Below, one piece after another: positions 1 to 9,022 of a stretch of DNA of 64,000 nt. The stretch is taken from contig CAINRS010000162.1 of NCBI GenBank assembly GCA_903852755.1, positions 1 through 64,000 of the forward strand. The letters run 5' to 3'. Under the pieces are notes generated by a model. It ran no database searches, was not told the DNA's origin, and saw nothing but the letters and a program-made list of their open reading frames with translations. How positions within the stretch are numbered: the stretch's first letter is position 1; each line of letters opens with the position of its first letter. A program made the translations under genes and the position numbers. The stretch is from an uncultured Actinomycetes bacterium. GTDB lineage: Bacteria > Actinomycetota > Acidimicrobiia > Acidimicrobiales > Microtrichaceae.

Positions 1-385
1 CGCCGGCGACGAGCGCACACGTGTGGCTGTCACCGGCGGTGAGTTGGGTGGCGCCGGACAGGCCGGTGACCGCCACCGGGGTCGACGAGCTGGTGGTGGT
101 GGTGCCGTTGCCGAGCTGCCCGAAGGAGTTGCGACCCCAGCAGCGGGCCTGGCCGCCGGCGACGAGCGCACACGTATGTCTCCCACCGGCGGTGATCTGG
201 GTGGCGCCGGAGAAGCTCACTGCAGCCGGCGTCAACCCTGTCGACCCGCCAGTCGATGTCCCCGCCGTTGCTGCAGCTGGTCCTGTCGTTGCAGCGGAGG
301 CGACCGCGGTCGAGGACGTGAACATCACGCAGACAGCGGCGACGACCCCGCCCACACGCCGCCACCCCTGCGGTCCCCATCTCAT
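1..385 (-). CDS. Secreted RCC1-repeat protein (N-terminal part, runs off the window)
   Basis: The reverse strand reads an open frame from ATG at 385 to the window edge (128 codons), preceded by GGGAGGGG six bases before the start. Residues 1-30 form a signal peptide: basic, then a hydrophobic core, then an AVASA-type cleavage site. An Ala/Thr/Gly-rich linker follows. From about residue 60 there is a repeat unit of the RCC1 type, with [15 protein letters not shown] and then NSFGQLGNG, and a second unit begins at the edge. RCC1-like repeats build seven-bladed propellers; in bacteria, exported versions are common but of unknown ligand. The C-terminal part is outside the window, so neither repeat number nor further domains can be given. 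Confidence 0.85.
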   Translation of the reverse strand, partial: MRWGPQGWRRVGGVVAAVCVMFTSSTAVASAATTGPAAATAGTSTGGSTGLTPAAVSFSGATQITAGGRHTCALVAGGQARCWGRNSFGQLGNGTTTTSSSTPVAVTGLSGATQLTAGDSHTCALVAG

Positions 386-505
386 CACGGTCCCCTCCCT
401 GATCGGACGGCATCAGCTCTGCTCGGACGGCATCGGCACCCGCATCCGAATCTCCACAGAAGCTACCGGTCCCCGGTTCGCAGAGCATCCGCCCCGCTCG
501 GCCGC

Positions 506-1453
506 TCATCCGATGGCGTCGCGCAGACCCTGGACCCAGTCGGCCGCCCGCCGCTGCGCTGCGGACACCTCGGCCCGGGCCGCCGGTCCGGTGGACCCGG
601 CCGCCGGGTAGGAGCCCAGGAACTTCACGTCGGCCTGGCCCGCCTTCAGGCTGCGGAGGCAGTCGGCGACCACCTCGTCGGCGACGTGGCCCTCGAGTTC
701 GAGGAAGAAGCAGTACTCGCCGAGCGAGGTCTTGGTCGGTCGGCTCAGCAGCAGGGTGAGGTTGATCGACCGGGCGGCGAACTCCTGCAGGATCGCGAGC
801 AGCGAGCCGGGTCGGTCCGCCTGCTGGAACACCACGACCGACGTCTTGTCGTGGCCGGTGGGCGCCGGGATCCCCTGTCGGCCGACGACGACGAAGCGGG
901 TGCGGTTCTCCGGGTGGGACTCGATGTCCCGGGCGGCGACGTCGAGTCCGTACACCTCGGCCGCGCGCAGGTTGGCGATCGCTGCGAGCCCGGCGTCGTC
1001 GGAGGCCGCTGCCGTGGCGGCGGCCTCGGCGGTGGAGTTGGCGGCGCGGACGGTGGTACCCGGCAGGTGCTCGCGCAACCAGGTCCGGCACTGTGCCGCG
1101 GCGACCGGGATGGTCGTCACGGCGGTCACCTGCTCGACCGTCCGGCCGGGCTGCACCAGGAGGTGGAGCGCGACCGGTTCGACGAGCTCGCGCTGGATGA
1201 GCACGTTGACGTCGAAGGCGAGGGTGTCGACGGTCGCGTTGACCGTCCCCTCGATCGCGTTCTCGATCGGGACGACCCCGAGGTCGGCGGCGCCCTCGTG
1301 GACGGCGAAGAGCACGTCGCCCATGGTGGGCAGGGGGACGAGTTCGGCCGCTGCCAGGTCGGCCTGGCCACCGATGGCCTGCTCGGTGAAGGTCCCCACC
1401 GGTCCGAGGAAGGCGATCCGCGGCGTGGCTGCGGTCCGGGTCGGTGGCGTCAC
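506..1453 (-). CDS. pheA: Prephenate dehydratase
   Basis: Predicted 315-residue cytosolic enzyme that converts prephenate to phenylpyruvate, the committed step to phenylalanine. The N-terminal catalytic domain begins IAFLGPVGTFTEQA and contains IPIEN-like VVPIENAIEGTVNA and the family's essential TRF triad in ENRTRFVVVG. The C-terminal ACT domain (GHDKTSVVVFQQADRPGSLL) is the phenylalanine-binding regulatory part; its usual ESRP is LSRP here. Length matches monofunctional actinobacterial PheA, with no chorismate mutase domain. The GTG start is chosen because TACCCT ends six bases upstream, the leaderless spacing seen throughout this window; the frame is open further upstream but overlaps a divergent gene. 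Confidence 0.95.
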   Translation of the reverse strand: MTPPTRTAATPRIAFLGPVGTFTEQAIGGQADLAAAELVPLPTMGDVLFAVHEGAADLGVVPIENAIEGTVNATVDTLAFDVNVLIQRELVEPVALHLLVQPGRTVEQVTAVTTIPVAAAQCRTWLREHLPGTTVRAANSTAEAAATAAASDDAGLAAIANLRAAEVYGLDVAARDIESHPENRTRFVVVGRQGIPAPTGHDKTSVVVFQQADRPGSLLAILQEFAARSINLTLLLSRPTKTSLGEYCFFLELEGHVADEVVADCLRSLKAGQADVKFLGSYPAAGSTGPAARAEVSAAQRRAADWVQGLRDAIG

Positions 1454-1459
1454 GCCAGC

Positions 1460-1465
1460 AGGGTA
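1460..1465 (-). promoter_or_regulatory. pheA -10 box (TACCCT), leaderless
   Basis: TACCCT on the minus strand, six bases before the GTG start of pheA. Confidence 0.55.
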
Positions 1466-1542
1466 CCGGCGCTCCCGCCGGCCAACGGGAACGCATTCGG
1501 CGCTCCGGGTCGCCGGCCCGGCTGCGACCACGGGCAGGGCGG

Positions 1543-1548
1543 TACCCT
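1543..1548 (+). promoter_or_regulatory. -10 box (TACCCT) of the histidine-rich membrane protein
   Basis: TACCCT, seven bases before the GTG start. Confidence 0.55.
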
Positions 1549-1555
1549 CGACGAC

Positions 1556-2662
1556 GTGGCGACGGTGGGGGACCCGGCTCCCGGGACGGGAGCGGCATCC
1601 GTCGCAGCGACCGCGCCCGCAGCGGCGCCCGGAACCACCCCGGCGCCGGTCGAGGCTCCGGTCACCCGGTGGCTCGGCGCACCGTGGGCCGACCAGGCGA
1701 TGGTGTGGTCGTGGGTGCCGTTCGCCCTGCTCGGGGCCTTCCTGTCGGACCGTGTGGCCGCTGCCGTGGCGGTCACCTACGCCTTCAGCTACAGCCACCA
1801 GCTGCTGACGATGCCGCTCGTCTACGGCGACGGAGCGACCTTCCGGTCCCGGCGACTGGTGTTCACGCTCGCGCCGGTGGTCGTCGTGGTGGCCGTTGCG
1901 GTCCTGTGGACCGAGGCGTTCGTCGCGCTGGCCATCGTGGGCGCATCGTGGAACGTCTTCCACACGCTGCAGCAGCGCTACGGGCTGGTGCGGCTCTACG
2001 GCCGCCGTGTCGGCCAGGAGCGGCCCGGGGTGGAGCGCTGGCTGATCTTCGCCGGGTTCGCCACCGCGCTCGCCGCAGCGGTCGGCTCGCCGCGGCTCGG
2101 CGACCAGTTCGACTCCGGCGTGCTCGACCTGGGTGAGCCGGGCATGAACACCTGGACCGCCGGAGTCCTGTCCGACGCCCGGCCGGTGGGTGTGGCGCTG
2201 GCGCCGCTGCTGGGCGTCGTCACGCTCGTCCTGGGGTGGCGCTGGTGGCAGCAGGAGCGCAGCCGCCCGCAGAACCGGGCGAAGCACTGGTACCTCGGCA
2301 GCACCATGGTCATGTTCGCGGTCGCCCCGTTCGCCCCCATGGCGGCGCTGCTCGGGTTCATCGGGAGCCACGCCGCCGAGTACTACGTGGTGGTGGCCCG
2401 GTCGTTGCGCAGCCGGACGGTGGCCTCGCCGCGGTCGCTGCTGGCCCGGGTGACGAGCGTGCTGCGGCCGTGGCCGGCGGTCGTGTTGTTCGGGGTGGGT
2501 GCCGTGTGTTTGGTCTACTGGTCGATGACCACGCCGATCGGGGTGGCAGCGTTCGTGGTCGCGCTGTCGCTGAGCGCACTGCACTTCCTCTACGACGGGA
2601 TCATCTGGCGCGTCGGCCGACCCGCCTACCGGGTGACCTTCCGGGGGATCGGGTCAGCCTGA
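1556..2662 (+). CDS. Polytopic membrane protein with conserved-looking histidine motifs, function unknown
   Basis: 368 residues with about eight hydrophobic segments after an Ala/Pro-rich N-terminus of some 40 residues. Histidines sit at or near membrane ends in distinctive contexts: SYSHQLL, NVFHTLQQRYG, AKHWYLG, GSHAAEYY and a C-terminal SALHFLYDGIIWR. Several spaced His residues in a polytopic protein suggest metal or haem binding, as in membrane oxygenases, but I do not recognise a named family and make no functional call. The GTG start lies seven bases after TACCCT (leaderless pattern). The gene is divergent from pheA and its stop overlaps the end of the convergent desaturase by nine bases. 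Confidence 0.75.
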   Translation: MATVGDPAPGTGAASVAATAPAAAPGTTPAPVEAPVTRWLGAPWADQAMVWSWVPFALLGAFLSDRVAAAVAVTYAFSYSHQLLTMPLVYGDGATFRSRRLVFTLAPVVVVVAVAVLWTEAFVALAIVGASWNVFHTLQQRYGLVRLYGRRVGQERPGVERWLIFAGFATALAAAVGSPRLGDQFDSGVLDLGEPGMNTWTAGVLSDARPVGVALAPLLGVVTLVLGWRWWQQERSRPQNRAKHWYLGSTMVMFAVAPFAPMAALLGFIGSHAAEYYVVVARSLRSRTVASPRSLLARVTSVLRPWPAVVLFGVGAVCLVYWSMTTPIGVAAFVVALSLSALHFLYDGIIWRVGRPAYRVTFRGIGSA

Positions 2663-3670
2663 GTTCGGGCCGCCGTCCCCTCGCCGGGCGTGGCGCCACA
2701 GGGACCGGTAGGTCGGCCAGGTGAGCTCGTCGGTGACGTACCCGGCCCGGACCAGCTCGCGGTGGAACTCCGGCAGCCTGGAGAACGGCACCCCGATGTC
2801 GACGTGGTGCGCCAGGTGCCAGCCCGTGTTGAACGGGACCATCCAGAACCGTGCCGACGCCGACTGGCGGACGTGGTGCGTGGCGATCCGGCGGTCGTCG
2901 GACTCGCGCAGACCGCCGTGTTCGGCGACGGAGCGGAGACGGTTGAGGACGCGCCACGCGGTCATCCACGGGAGCAGCCAGAGCAGCGGGTACACCCACC
3001 ACCGTCCGGTCAGGAGCCACAGCCCGGCGAACAGGACGACCTGCCAGAGCGTGATCCGCAGCGCCACCCCGCGGGCGGTGGGGGAGCCGAACGCGTGCAG
3101 CAGCAGTCGGAGGTTCTTCCAGCCGGACTCACCAGTGGCGTCCCGACGCAGCTTCCGCCGCCACGACGCCGTGCTGATCGGGTAGCCGGCGTACAGGGCG
3201 GCGTCCGGTTCGTTCGGCCCGAACTCGCGCTTGTGGTGGGCCATGTGGCCCCGGCGGTAGGCGTCGATGGGGACGAACGCCGGGTACGCGACCAGCCACG
3301 CGCCCACGAGGTCGTTGGCCCGCCGGTTCGAGAACAGCAACCGGTGGGCGGCCTCGTGGCCGAGGATGGCGAACCGGGCGAAGGCCCGCCCCATGAGCGG
3401 GAACGCCACGATCCAGCCGACCGGGTGGTTCCACCACGCCACCAACCACAGCAGCCCGACCGACTGGATCCACACTCCGGCGACGTGGGCGACGTTGGCG
3501 GCGTCGGGGATCCGGTACAGCCGGGTGCGCAGGTCGCCGACCGGGCGACCCGATGCGGCGAGCTGCGGTGTGGGCAGCACGTCGGGCAGCGCCGAGTCGG
3601 GCGGCTCCATGGTGGTCGCAGGGGTCACGCGCTCCCGCAGGCCCTGCTCCCGGTCGGTGGCGCCCAGCAC
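2654..3670 (-). CDS. Membrane fatty-acid desaturase
   Basis: 338-residue integral membrane di-iron desaturase (FA_desaturase family, PF00487). The three histidine boxes are visible: HEAAH at about 105-109, HMAHH at 142-146 and HLAHH at 285-289, the last followed by the usual PEFHREL region. Hydrophobic stretches around 65-95 and 205-240 supply the membrane spans. The family inserts a double bond (or hydroxylates) acyl chains using an electron-transfer partner that is not visible nearby. The start is GTG because TAACAT ends six bases upstream; Met21 is an alternative. Substrate position cannot be read from sequence. Confidence 0.88.
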   Translation of the reverse strand: MLGATDREQGLRERVTPATTMEPPDSALPDVLPTPQLAASGRPVGDLRTRLYRIPDAANVAHVAGVWIQSVGLLWLVAWWNHPVGWIVAFPLMGRAFARFAILGHEAAHRLLFSNRRANDLVGAWLVAYPAFVPIDAYRRGHMAHHKREFGPNEPDAALYAGYPISTASWRRKLRRDATGESGWKNLRLLLHAFGSPTARGVALRITLWQVVLFAGLWLLTGRWWVYPLLWLLPWMTAWRVLNRLRSVAEHGGLRESDDRRIATHHVRQSASARFWMVPFNTGWHLAHHVDIGVPFSRLPEFHRELVRAGYVTDELTWPTYRSLWRHARRGDGGPNSG

Positions 3671-3676
3671 GAGTCC

Positions 3677-3682
3677 ATGTTA
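3677..3682 (-). promoter_or_regulatory. -10 box (TAACAT) of the desaturase
   Basis: TAACAT on the minus strand, six bases before the GTG start. Confidence 0.55.
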
Positions 3683-3774
3683 CGGACGGTGGTCGTGGTC
3701 GGCGGCCCCGGGCCGACCGGGGCCCGGGGCCCCGGATCGACCGATGGCCCGGGAACGGCCGTCGCAGCGGCGGG

Positions 3775-3780
3775 TACCGT
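3775..3780 (+). promoter_or_regulatory. -10 box (TACCGT) of the MBL hydrolase
   Basis: TACCGT, six bases before the GTG start. Confidence 0.55.
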
Positions 3781-3786
3781 GTCGGC

Positions 3787-4524
3787 GTGACCGACGCGCT
3801 GACGCCCGCCGCCGACCGCTGCTACTTCCGGCAGGTCCTCGCCGGACGCGACTTCGCCGTCGGTGACCCGGTGGCCGGTCAGATGGTCAACTTCTCGTAC
3901 CTGATCGGCGACCGGGAGACCGGGGAGTGCGTGGTGGTCGACCCGGCGTACGCCGTCGGGGACCTGGTCGACCTGGCTGCAGCCGACGGGATGCGCCTGA
4001 CCGGAGCGCTCGTCACCCACTACCACCCCGACCACTGCGGGGGCTCGATGATGGGCATGCGCATCGAGGGCGCGGCCGAACTGCTGTCGATCGTCGACGT
4101 GCCCGTCCACGTGCAGGCCGACGAGCGGGAGTGGGTCCTGCAGGTGACCGACCTGTCCGACGACGACCTGGTCACGCACGGCCCCGGTGACGTGGTGGTC
4201 GTCGGTGCCGTGCCGATCGAGCTCATCCACACCCCGGGGCACACCCCCGGCAGCCAGTGCTTCCTGGTGGACGGTCGGCTCGTCGCCGGCGACACCCTGT
4301 TCCTCGACGGCTGCGGTCGGACCGACCTGCCCGGTGGCGACCCGGAGGCCCTCTACTTCAGCCTCACCCAGACGCTCGCCGCCGTTCCCGACGACGTGGT
4401 CCTCTACCCGGGCCACCAGTACTCGGTGGAGTCCTGCGCACGTCTCGGGGACACCAGGCAGCGCAACGTGGTGTTCACGCCGTCCACACCGGAGCAGTGG
4501 CTCCGGATGTTCGGCGGCGGCTGA
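3787..4524 (+). CDS. Metallo-beta-lactamase-fold hydrolase (glyoxalase II-like)
   Basis: 245 residues with the zinc-binding MBL signature THYHPDHCGG (His78, His80, Asp82, His83), then HTPGHTPGS, VAGDTLF and YPGHQYS supplying the remaining metal ligands. This order and length match the hydroxyacylglutathione hydrolase/persulfide dioxygenase-like branch that acts on small thioesters or polysulfides; the exact substrate is not deducible. The GTG start is six bases after TACCGT. The gene is divergent from the desaturase, with about 115 bases between starts that hold both promoters. Confidence 0.88.
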   Translation: MTDALTPAADRCYFRQVLAGRDFAVGDPVAGQMVNFSYLIGDRETGECVVVDPAYAVGDLVDLAAADGMRLTGALVTHYHPDHCGGSMMGMRIEGAAELLSIVDVPVHVQADEREWVLQVTDLSDDDLVTHGPGDVVVVGAVPIELIHTPGHTPGSQCFLVDGRLVAGDTLFLDGCGRTDLPGGDPEALYFSLTQTLAAVPDDVVLYPGHQYSVESCARLGDTRQRNVVFTPSTPEQWLRMFGGG

Positions 4525-4569
4525 GCCCTCCGCCGACGGTCCCCCGGTCCGCCGCCCGGCGGTGCGAGA

Positions 4570-5940
4570 GTGGACGCCGTGGGCGAGGTGGACGACCCCG
4601 CTGACGCCGTCGTCGAGGACCGCACCCGCACGGCCCCGGGGGCCGGCCGTGGTCCCGTCGGTCCGGACGTGCCGTCGAGCGTCGGAGTGGACGCGGACGA
4701 CTCGTCGGTCCTGACCCTGGATGCGAGCGACCGACGCATCCCCGGCTGGTTCTGGCGGGTGGCCGTCTCGGTGATGGTCGCCGTGGCGCTGTTCCAGTTC
4801 GGTCGCTACGTCTTCACCCGACTGAGCGGGTTGCTGCTCCTGCTGGTGGTGGCGCTGTTCCTCTCGTTCGCCGTGGAGCCTGCCGTCGACAAGCTGCAGG
4901 ACCGGGGGTGGAAGCGCAGCGTCGCCACGCTCGTGTGCTTCCTGGTGGTGTTCGTCGGGACGGGTGTGTTCCTGTTCGTCATGGGCGGTCTGGTGGTCGA
5001 CCAGGTCACCGAACTGGTCAACCGTGCGCCGGACTACCTCGACGACGGGACGCGGTGGATCAACGACACGTTCAACACCGAGCTCACCACCGACACCATC
5101 GTCGAGCAGATCGAGGGCTACCAGACCGACCTGACGGGACTGGCCCAGAACGTCGGTGGCCGGGTGCTGTCGGTCACCGGACAGGTGGTCGGCCTGATCT
5201 TCCAGGCGTTCACGGTGGCGCTCTTCGCCTACTACATGACCTCGCAGGGCCCGCGCCTGCGACGGACCGTGTGCTCGGTCCTGCCCGAACGCAACCAGCG
5301 GACCGTGCTGTTGCTGTGGGAGCTGGCCATCCAGAAGACCGGTGGCTGGCTCTACTCCCGACTGCTGCTGGCGGTCATGGCCTCGGCGATCGCCTGGGTG
5401 GCGTTCGCGTTGATGGGGCTGCCATCTCCGCTGGCGTTGGCGCTCTGGCTCGGGCTGATCAGCCAGTTCATCCCGGCCATCGGCACCTACCTGGCGGGAG
5501 CGCTGCCACTGCTGGTGGCGCTCGTGAACAACCCGATCTCGGCGGTGTGGGTGGTGATCTTCATCGCCGTGTACCAGCAGGTCGAGAACTACCTGCTCTC
5601 ACCCAAGATCACCTCGCAGACCATGGACCTCCACCCCGCGGTGGCGTTCGGCTCGGCGATCGCCGGCGGCACGCTGCTCGGTCCGCTCGGGGCGATCATG
5701 GCCCTGCCGGCCGCCGGGGTCATCCAGGCCTTCGTGTCGACCATCCTGCAGCGCCACGACGTGGTGGACTCCCGGCTGCTCGACCTCGAGGACGACCAGA
5801 GCGAGGCGGGTCAGGTGGCGTTCCGCGACGCCGTCCGTCGCTCGCTCGGGGATCGTGCGGGAGCAGCGACGGATCCAGCCACCGGAGGGGATCCGACGCA
5901 ACCCGGGGGTGGTCGAGCCGGCGACGACGCCACCGGTTGA
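4570..5940 (+). CDS. AI-2E family transporter (PerM-like permease)
   Basis: 456-residue polytopic membrane protein of the AI-2E transporter/PerM family (PF01594). After a charged, disordered 60-residue N-terminus come two membrane spans (about 62-105), a span near 115-140, a long periplasm-facing insert, then a C-terminal bundle of spans with the family-typical LISQFIPAIGTYLAGALP and QQVENYLLSPKI. Members export signals, organic ions or protons; the founding AI-2 role does not extend to every member. The tail after residue 400 is charged and low-complexity. No convincing -10 box precedes the GTG start, so the first codon is less certain than the rest. Confidence 0.88.
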   Translation: MDAVGEVDDPADAVVEDRTRTAPGAGRGPVGPDVPSSVGVDADDSSVLTLDASDRRIPGWFWRVAVSVMVAVALFQFGRYVFTRLSGLLLLLVVALFLSFAVEPAVDKLQDRGWKRSVATLVCFLVVFVGTGVFLFVMGGLVVDQVTELVNRAPDYLDDGTRWINDTFNTELTTDTIVEQIEGYQTDLTGLAQNVGGRVLSVTGQVVGLIFQAFTVALFAYYMTSQGPRLRRTVCSVLPERNQRTVLLLWELAIQKTGGWLYSRLLLAVMASAIAWVAFALMGLPSPLALALWLGLISQFIPAIGTYLAGALPLLVALVNNPISAVWVVIFIAVYQQVENYLLSPKITSQTMDLHPAVAFGSAIAGGTLLGPLGAIMALPAAGVIQAFVSTILQRHDVVDSRLLDLEDDQSEAGQVAFRDAVRRSLGDRAGAATDPATGGDPTQPGGGRAGDDATG

Positions 5941-5947
5941 GTCGGCC

Positions 5948-6418
5948 TCAGCCCGTCGGGGCGAGCAGCATCCGGGCGAGGTTGCGCACCACCGGGCCGT
6001 CCCGGTCGTCCCACCACTCGACCCGGTGGCACCAGGCGACGTCGAGCGCACCCGTCCGCCGGCCCTGTTCGACGAGCGGTAGGTGCAGGACCGACCGCAC
6101 CCCGAGCTGCCCCAGGGTGGTCCGGTCGTCGACCCGGAGCCGCTCGGCCGCCCGGACGAAGAGGAACTGCTCGGTCCGCACGGCGGACAGTCCCCAGCGC
6201 TCCTCCGCCGGCCAGATCCGACTCCCCGGGTTGGTCGACCACTGGTGTCCACGGTCGTCGGCGAGGCGGACGTGCTCGGCGCCCAGGTGTGCTGCGATGG
6301 CTGCGATCCCCTGACGACGGGTCCACTCGGAACCGACGCCGGATGCGGCCAGGTCCCTCAGGTGGTCGAACGCCGGGCGGGCGTCGACGTCGGTCTGCTC
6401 GGTGCCGCCGGATCCCAC
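5948..6418 (-). CDS. GAF-like domain protein
   Basis: 156 residues, cytosolic, with the layout of a lone GAF domain: an N-terminal helix, QGIAAIAAHLGAEHVRL, a middle region, VRSVLHLPLVEQGRRTGALDVAW and a C-terminal helix RNLARMLL. The pattern of hydrophobic strands followed by 'lplv...G.l...w' is what places it in the GAF fold; I see no output domain such as a kinase, cyclase or helix-turn-helix. It could be a small-ligand sensor or a regulatory subunit. It lies downstream of, and in the same direction as, the DoxX-like gene with 46 bases between them, so they may be co-transcribed. Confidence 0.6.
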   Translation of the reverse strand: MGSGGTEQTDVDARPAFDHLRDLAASGVGSEWTRRQGIAAIAAHLGAEHVRLADDRGHQWSTNPGSRIWPAEERWGLSAVRTEQFLFVRAAERLRVDDRTTLGQLGVRSVLHLPLVEQGRRTGALDVAWCHRVEWWDDRDGPVVRNLARMLLAPTG

Positions 6419-6464
6419 GGTGGTCCCATCGGCAGGTGACCCCCCGGACTGGAGGAGTCCAGCG

Positions 6465-6989
6465 TCACTCCCCGGATGATTCGGGTGGACGCCAGAAGCA
6501 CAGGATGGTCAGCACGCCGAGTGCGACCCCCGGGACGACGGCGAGCAGCAGGCCCCGCCAGTCGGGGATGAGGACCTCGTCCAGGCCGGTCACCGCGTCG
6601 AGCGACCAGCCTCCGGGCCCGAACGCACCGATCACGGCGGCGAGCACCCCGAGGATCATCACGTACTCCCAGCCGTTCTTGAACATGAAGAACGCGCCCC
6701 GGTGGTCGGTCCGGGCGGCGACCACGCAGATCCCGATGACCCCGGCGGCGGCGAGCGGCGTGAGCAGCCCGAGACAGAGGAGCACCCCGGAGGCGAGCTC
6801 GGTGGTGGCGGCGGCGACGGCGTGGATCCGCCCGTTCGGCCGCATCCCGAGCCCCTCGAACCAGTTGGCGGTGCCGGCGATCCTGCCGCCACGGAAGGCC
6901 TTGTTGTAGCCGTGCAGGAAGATCGTGACGCCGACGATGACGCGGGCGATCAGCATGACGGTGTCGAACTCGGTGGCAGTGGTGGTCAC
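6465..6989 (-). CDS. DoxX-family membrane protein
   Basis: 174 residues with four membrane spans. The N-terminal LIARVIVGVTIFLHGYNKAF and following GTANWFEGLGMRP are the usual DoxX/DoxD-like start (a helix with HG, then the AxxFxxxG segment). The family is often linked to thiosulfate:quinone oxidoreductase subunits or to the oxidative-stress membrane complex with SodA and SseA, but many members have no assigned role. The GTG start at 6989 is preceded by TACGCT ending seven bases upstream; the longer open frame upstream overlaps the divergent mutA promoter and lacks membrane character. Confidence 0.82.
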   Translation of the reverse strand: MTTTATEFDTVMLIARVIVGVTIFLHGYNKAFRGGRIAGTANWFEGLGMRPNGRIHAVAAATTELASGVLLCLGLLTPLAAAGVIGICVVAARTDHRGAFFMFKNGWEYVMILGVLAAVIGAFGPGGWSLDAVTGLDEVLIPDWRGLLLAVVPGVALGVLTILCFWRPPESSGE

Positions 6990-6996
6990 CCGGGCG

Positions 6997-7002
6997 AGCG
7001 TA
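6997..7002 (-). promoter_or_regulatory. -10 box (TACGCT) of the DoxX-like gene
   Basis: TACGCT on the minus strand, seven bases before the GTG start. Confidence 0.5.
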
Positions 7003-7041
7003 GGCGAGCCGGCGGCTTCGGAGCGGGGAGCGGACCTCTTG

Positions 7042-7047
7042 TAGCCT
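7042..7047 (+). promoter_or_regulatory. -10 box (TAGCCT) of the mutAB operon
   Basis: TAGCCT about 78 bases before mutA; unlike most promoters here it leaves a leader with a ribosome site. Confidence 0.5.
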
Positions 7048-7124
7048 CGCCGCGGTCCGTCGCCCGCCCGCTCGGGTGGTCGGCGGCGCAGGTCCCGCCA
7101 GCGGCGGCGGGCGAGGAGGTCCAC

Positions 7125-9022
7125 GTGGCAGCAGCCGACGACAGTCCGGCCGGGTCGGTCCGGTCAGCTCTGGCCGGGGCGTTCCCGGCCGCGACCCGGG
7201 AGCAGTGGGAGTCCGCCGTCGCCGGGGCGCTGCGGGGTCGGCCGTCGACCACGCTGCGCTCGACCACGCCCGGTGGCGTCGAGGTCGAACCACTGCACGT
7301 TCCCTCCGACGGCGCGTTCGCCCACGACGAGTCGGGATTCCCGGGGTCGGCACCGACCACACGTGGCACGCACGCCGCCCCCCACCCGTCCGGCCTGTGG
7401 GAGGTGCGCCGTCCGGTCGCCGAACCCGACCCGGCGATCGCCAACCGCCAGGCACTCGAGGACCTCGAGCGAGGGGTCACGGCGCTCGAGGTTCCGTTCC
7501 CCCCGGCCACTCCGCAGGACCTGGCGACCCGGCTCGACGGAGTGCTCCTCGATCTGGCGCCGGTGGTGCTGCGAGCCGGATGGGGGTCGAGGCAGCGGCG
7601 GCGGCGCTCGAGGCGCTCTGGGACGCACAGGGTCTCGACGGTGCCGCCTGCTCCGGGGGGTTCGGGGCCGATCCGTTCGCCACCCTGGCCGCCGAGGGGC
7701 AGGCCGACGTCCCGGTCGGCGAGGCCCTCACCCGGGCCGCGGCGCTCGCGGCCCGCACCGCAGGGGTGCGCCCTCGGGTCCGGACGATGACCGTGTCGTC
7801 GCTCCCGGTGGTGGAGTCCGGGGCGTCCGAGGTCCTCGAGCTCGCGGTCGTGCTGTCGACCGGGGCTGCGTACCTGCGGGAGCTCAGCGCTGCGGGACTC
7901 GACGTCGACTCGGCGTTCGCGCAGATCGAGGTCGAGCTCGCCGCCGACACCGACGTCTTCGTCACCATCGCCAAGGTCCGGGCCGCCCGACGGGTGTGGG
8001 CGGCGCTCGCCACCGCCTGCGGGGCGGGCGGAGTGGTCGCCACGCCGTTCTCGGTGCGCACCGCTCGCCGCATGCTCACCACCCGGGACCCCTGGGTGAA
8101 CCTGCTGCGCATCACGGCGGCGACGTTCGCCGCCGGTGTCGGTGGCGCCGACAGCGTCACCACCGACAGCTACGACGCCCTGCTCGCCGGGTCGTCGGAC
8201 CTGGGTCGCCGGATGGCGCGCAACACCCAGTTGCTCCTGCTCGAGGAGTCGTCGCTCGGTCGGGTGCTCGACCCGGCCGGCGGGTCGGCGTTCCTCGAGG
8301 AGCTCACCGAGCAGGTCGCGCAGGCGGCGTGGGGTGTCTTCCAGCAGCTCGAGAACTCCGGGGGCATCGGGACGATGCTCGTCGACGGCACCCTCGCCGC
8401 CCGCGTCGCCGACGAACGCGACCGGGTCGTGGCCCAGGTGGCCACACGGCGCCGGCCGATCACGGGTGTGAGCGAGTTCCCCGACCTCGACGAGGCGGCA
8501 CCCGAACGGGCGCCGGTCGATCCGCGCACTCCGCTGCTGGTGCCGGTGCGTTGGGCCGAGGGCTTCGAGGACCTCCGGGACCGCGCCGATGCAGCCCGGG
8601 ACGCCGGCCGGGAGCCGACGGTGTTCCTGGGCACACTGGGTCCGGTCGCCGTGCACACCGCCCGGGCGACGTTCACCCGCAACTTCTTCGCCGCCGGCGG
8701 GATCCGGGCCGTGACCACCGAACGGGGTGAGACGACGGGCTACGACGACCCGGCCGAACTCGCCGCCGATGCCGCAGCCTCCGGTGCGGCGCTCGCCTGC
8801 GTGTGCTCGTCGGATTCGGTGTACTCCGAGCGGGCCGCCGAGGCCGTCGCTGCGCTCTCGGCGAGCGGTGTGCGGCGGGTCTACCTGGCCGGATCCCCCG
8901 GTGACGAACGTGACCGGCTCAGCGCCGCCGGGGTCGACGAGTTCATCCACATCGGCGTCGACGTGCTCGACGTCCTGCGCCGCGCCCTGCAGGAGTGCGG
9001 TGTCGAAGGAGGTGCCCGTTGA
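7125..9022 (+). CDS. mutA: Methylmalonyl-CoA mutase small (beta) subunit, frameshifted as sequenced
   Basis: The MutA product is split between two frames. From GTG 7125 (AGGAGG six bases upstream) the first 150 or so codons encode the N-terminal MutA domain up to VVLRAGWG. The rest ([16 protein letters not shown] onward to the stop at 9022) continues in the -1 frame. The switch falls in a run of five G at 7582-7586; one extra G would restore an uninterrupted 632-residue protein. The C-terminal part has the degenerate B12-binding-like fold of the non-catalytic subunit. MutA pairs with MutB to isomerise methylmalonyl-CoA and succinyl-CoA. The stop overlaps the mutB start by four bases (TTGA). 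As written, translation from ATG 7580 would give only the C-terminal three quarters. Confidence 0.88.
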
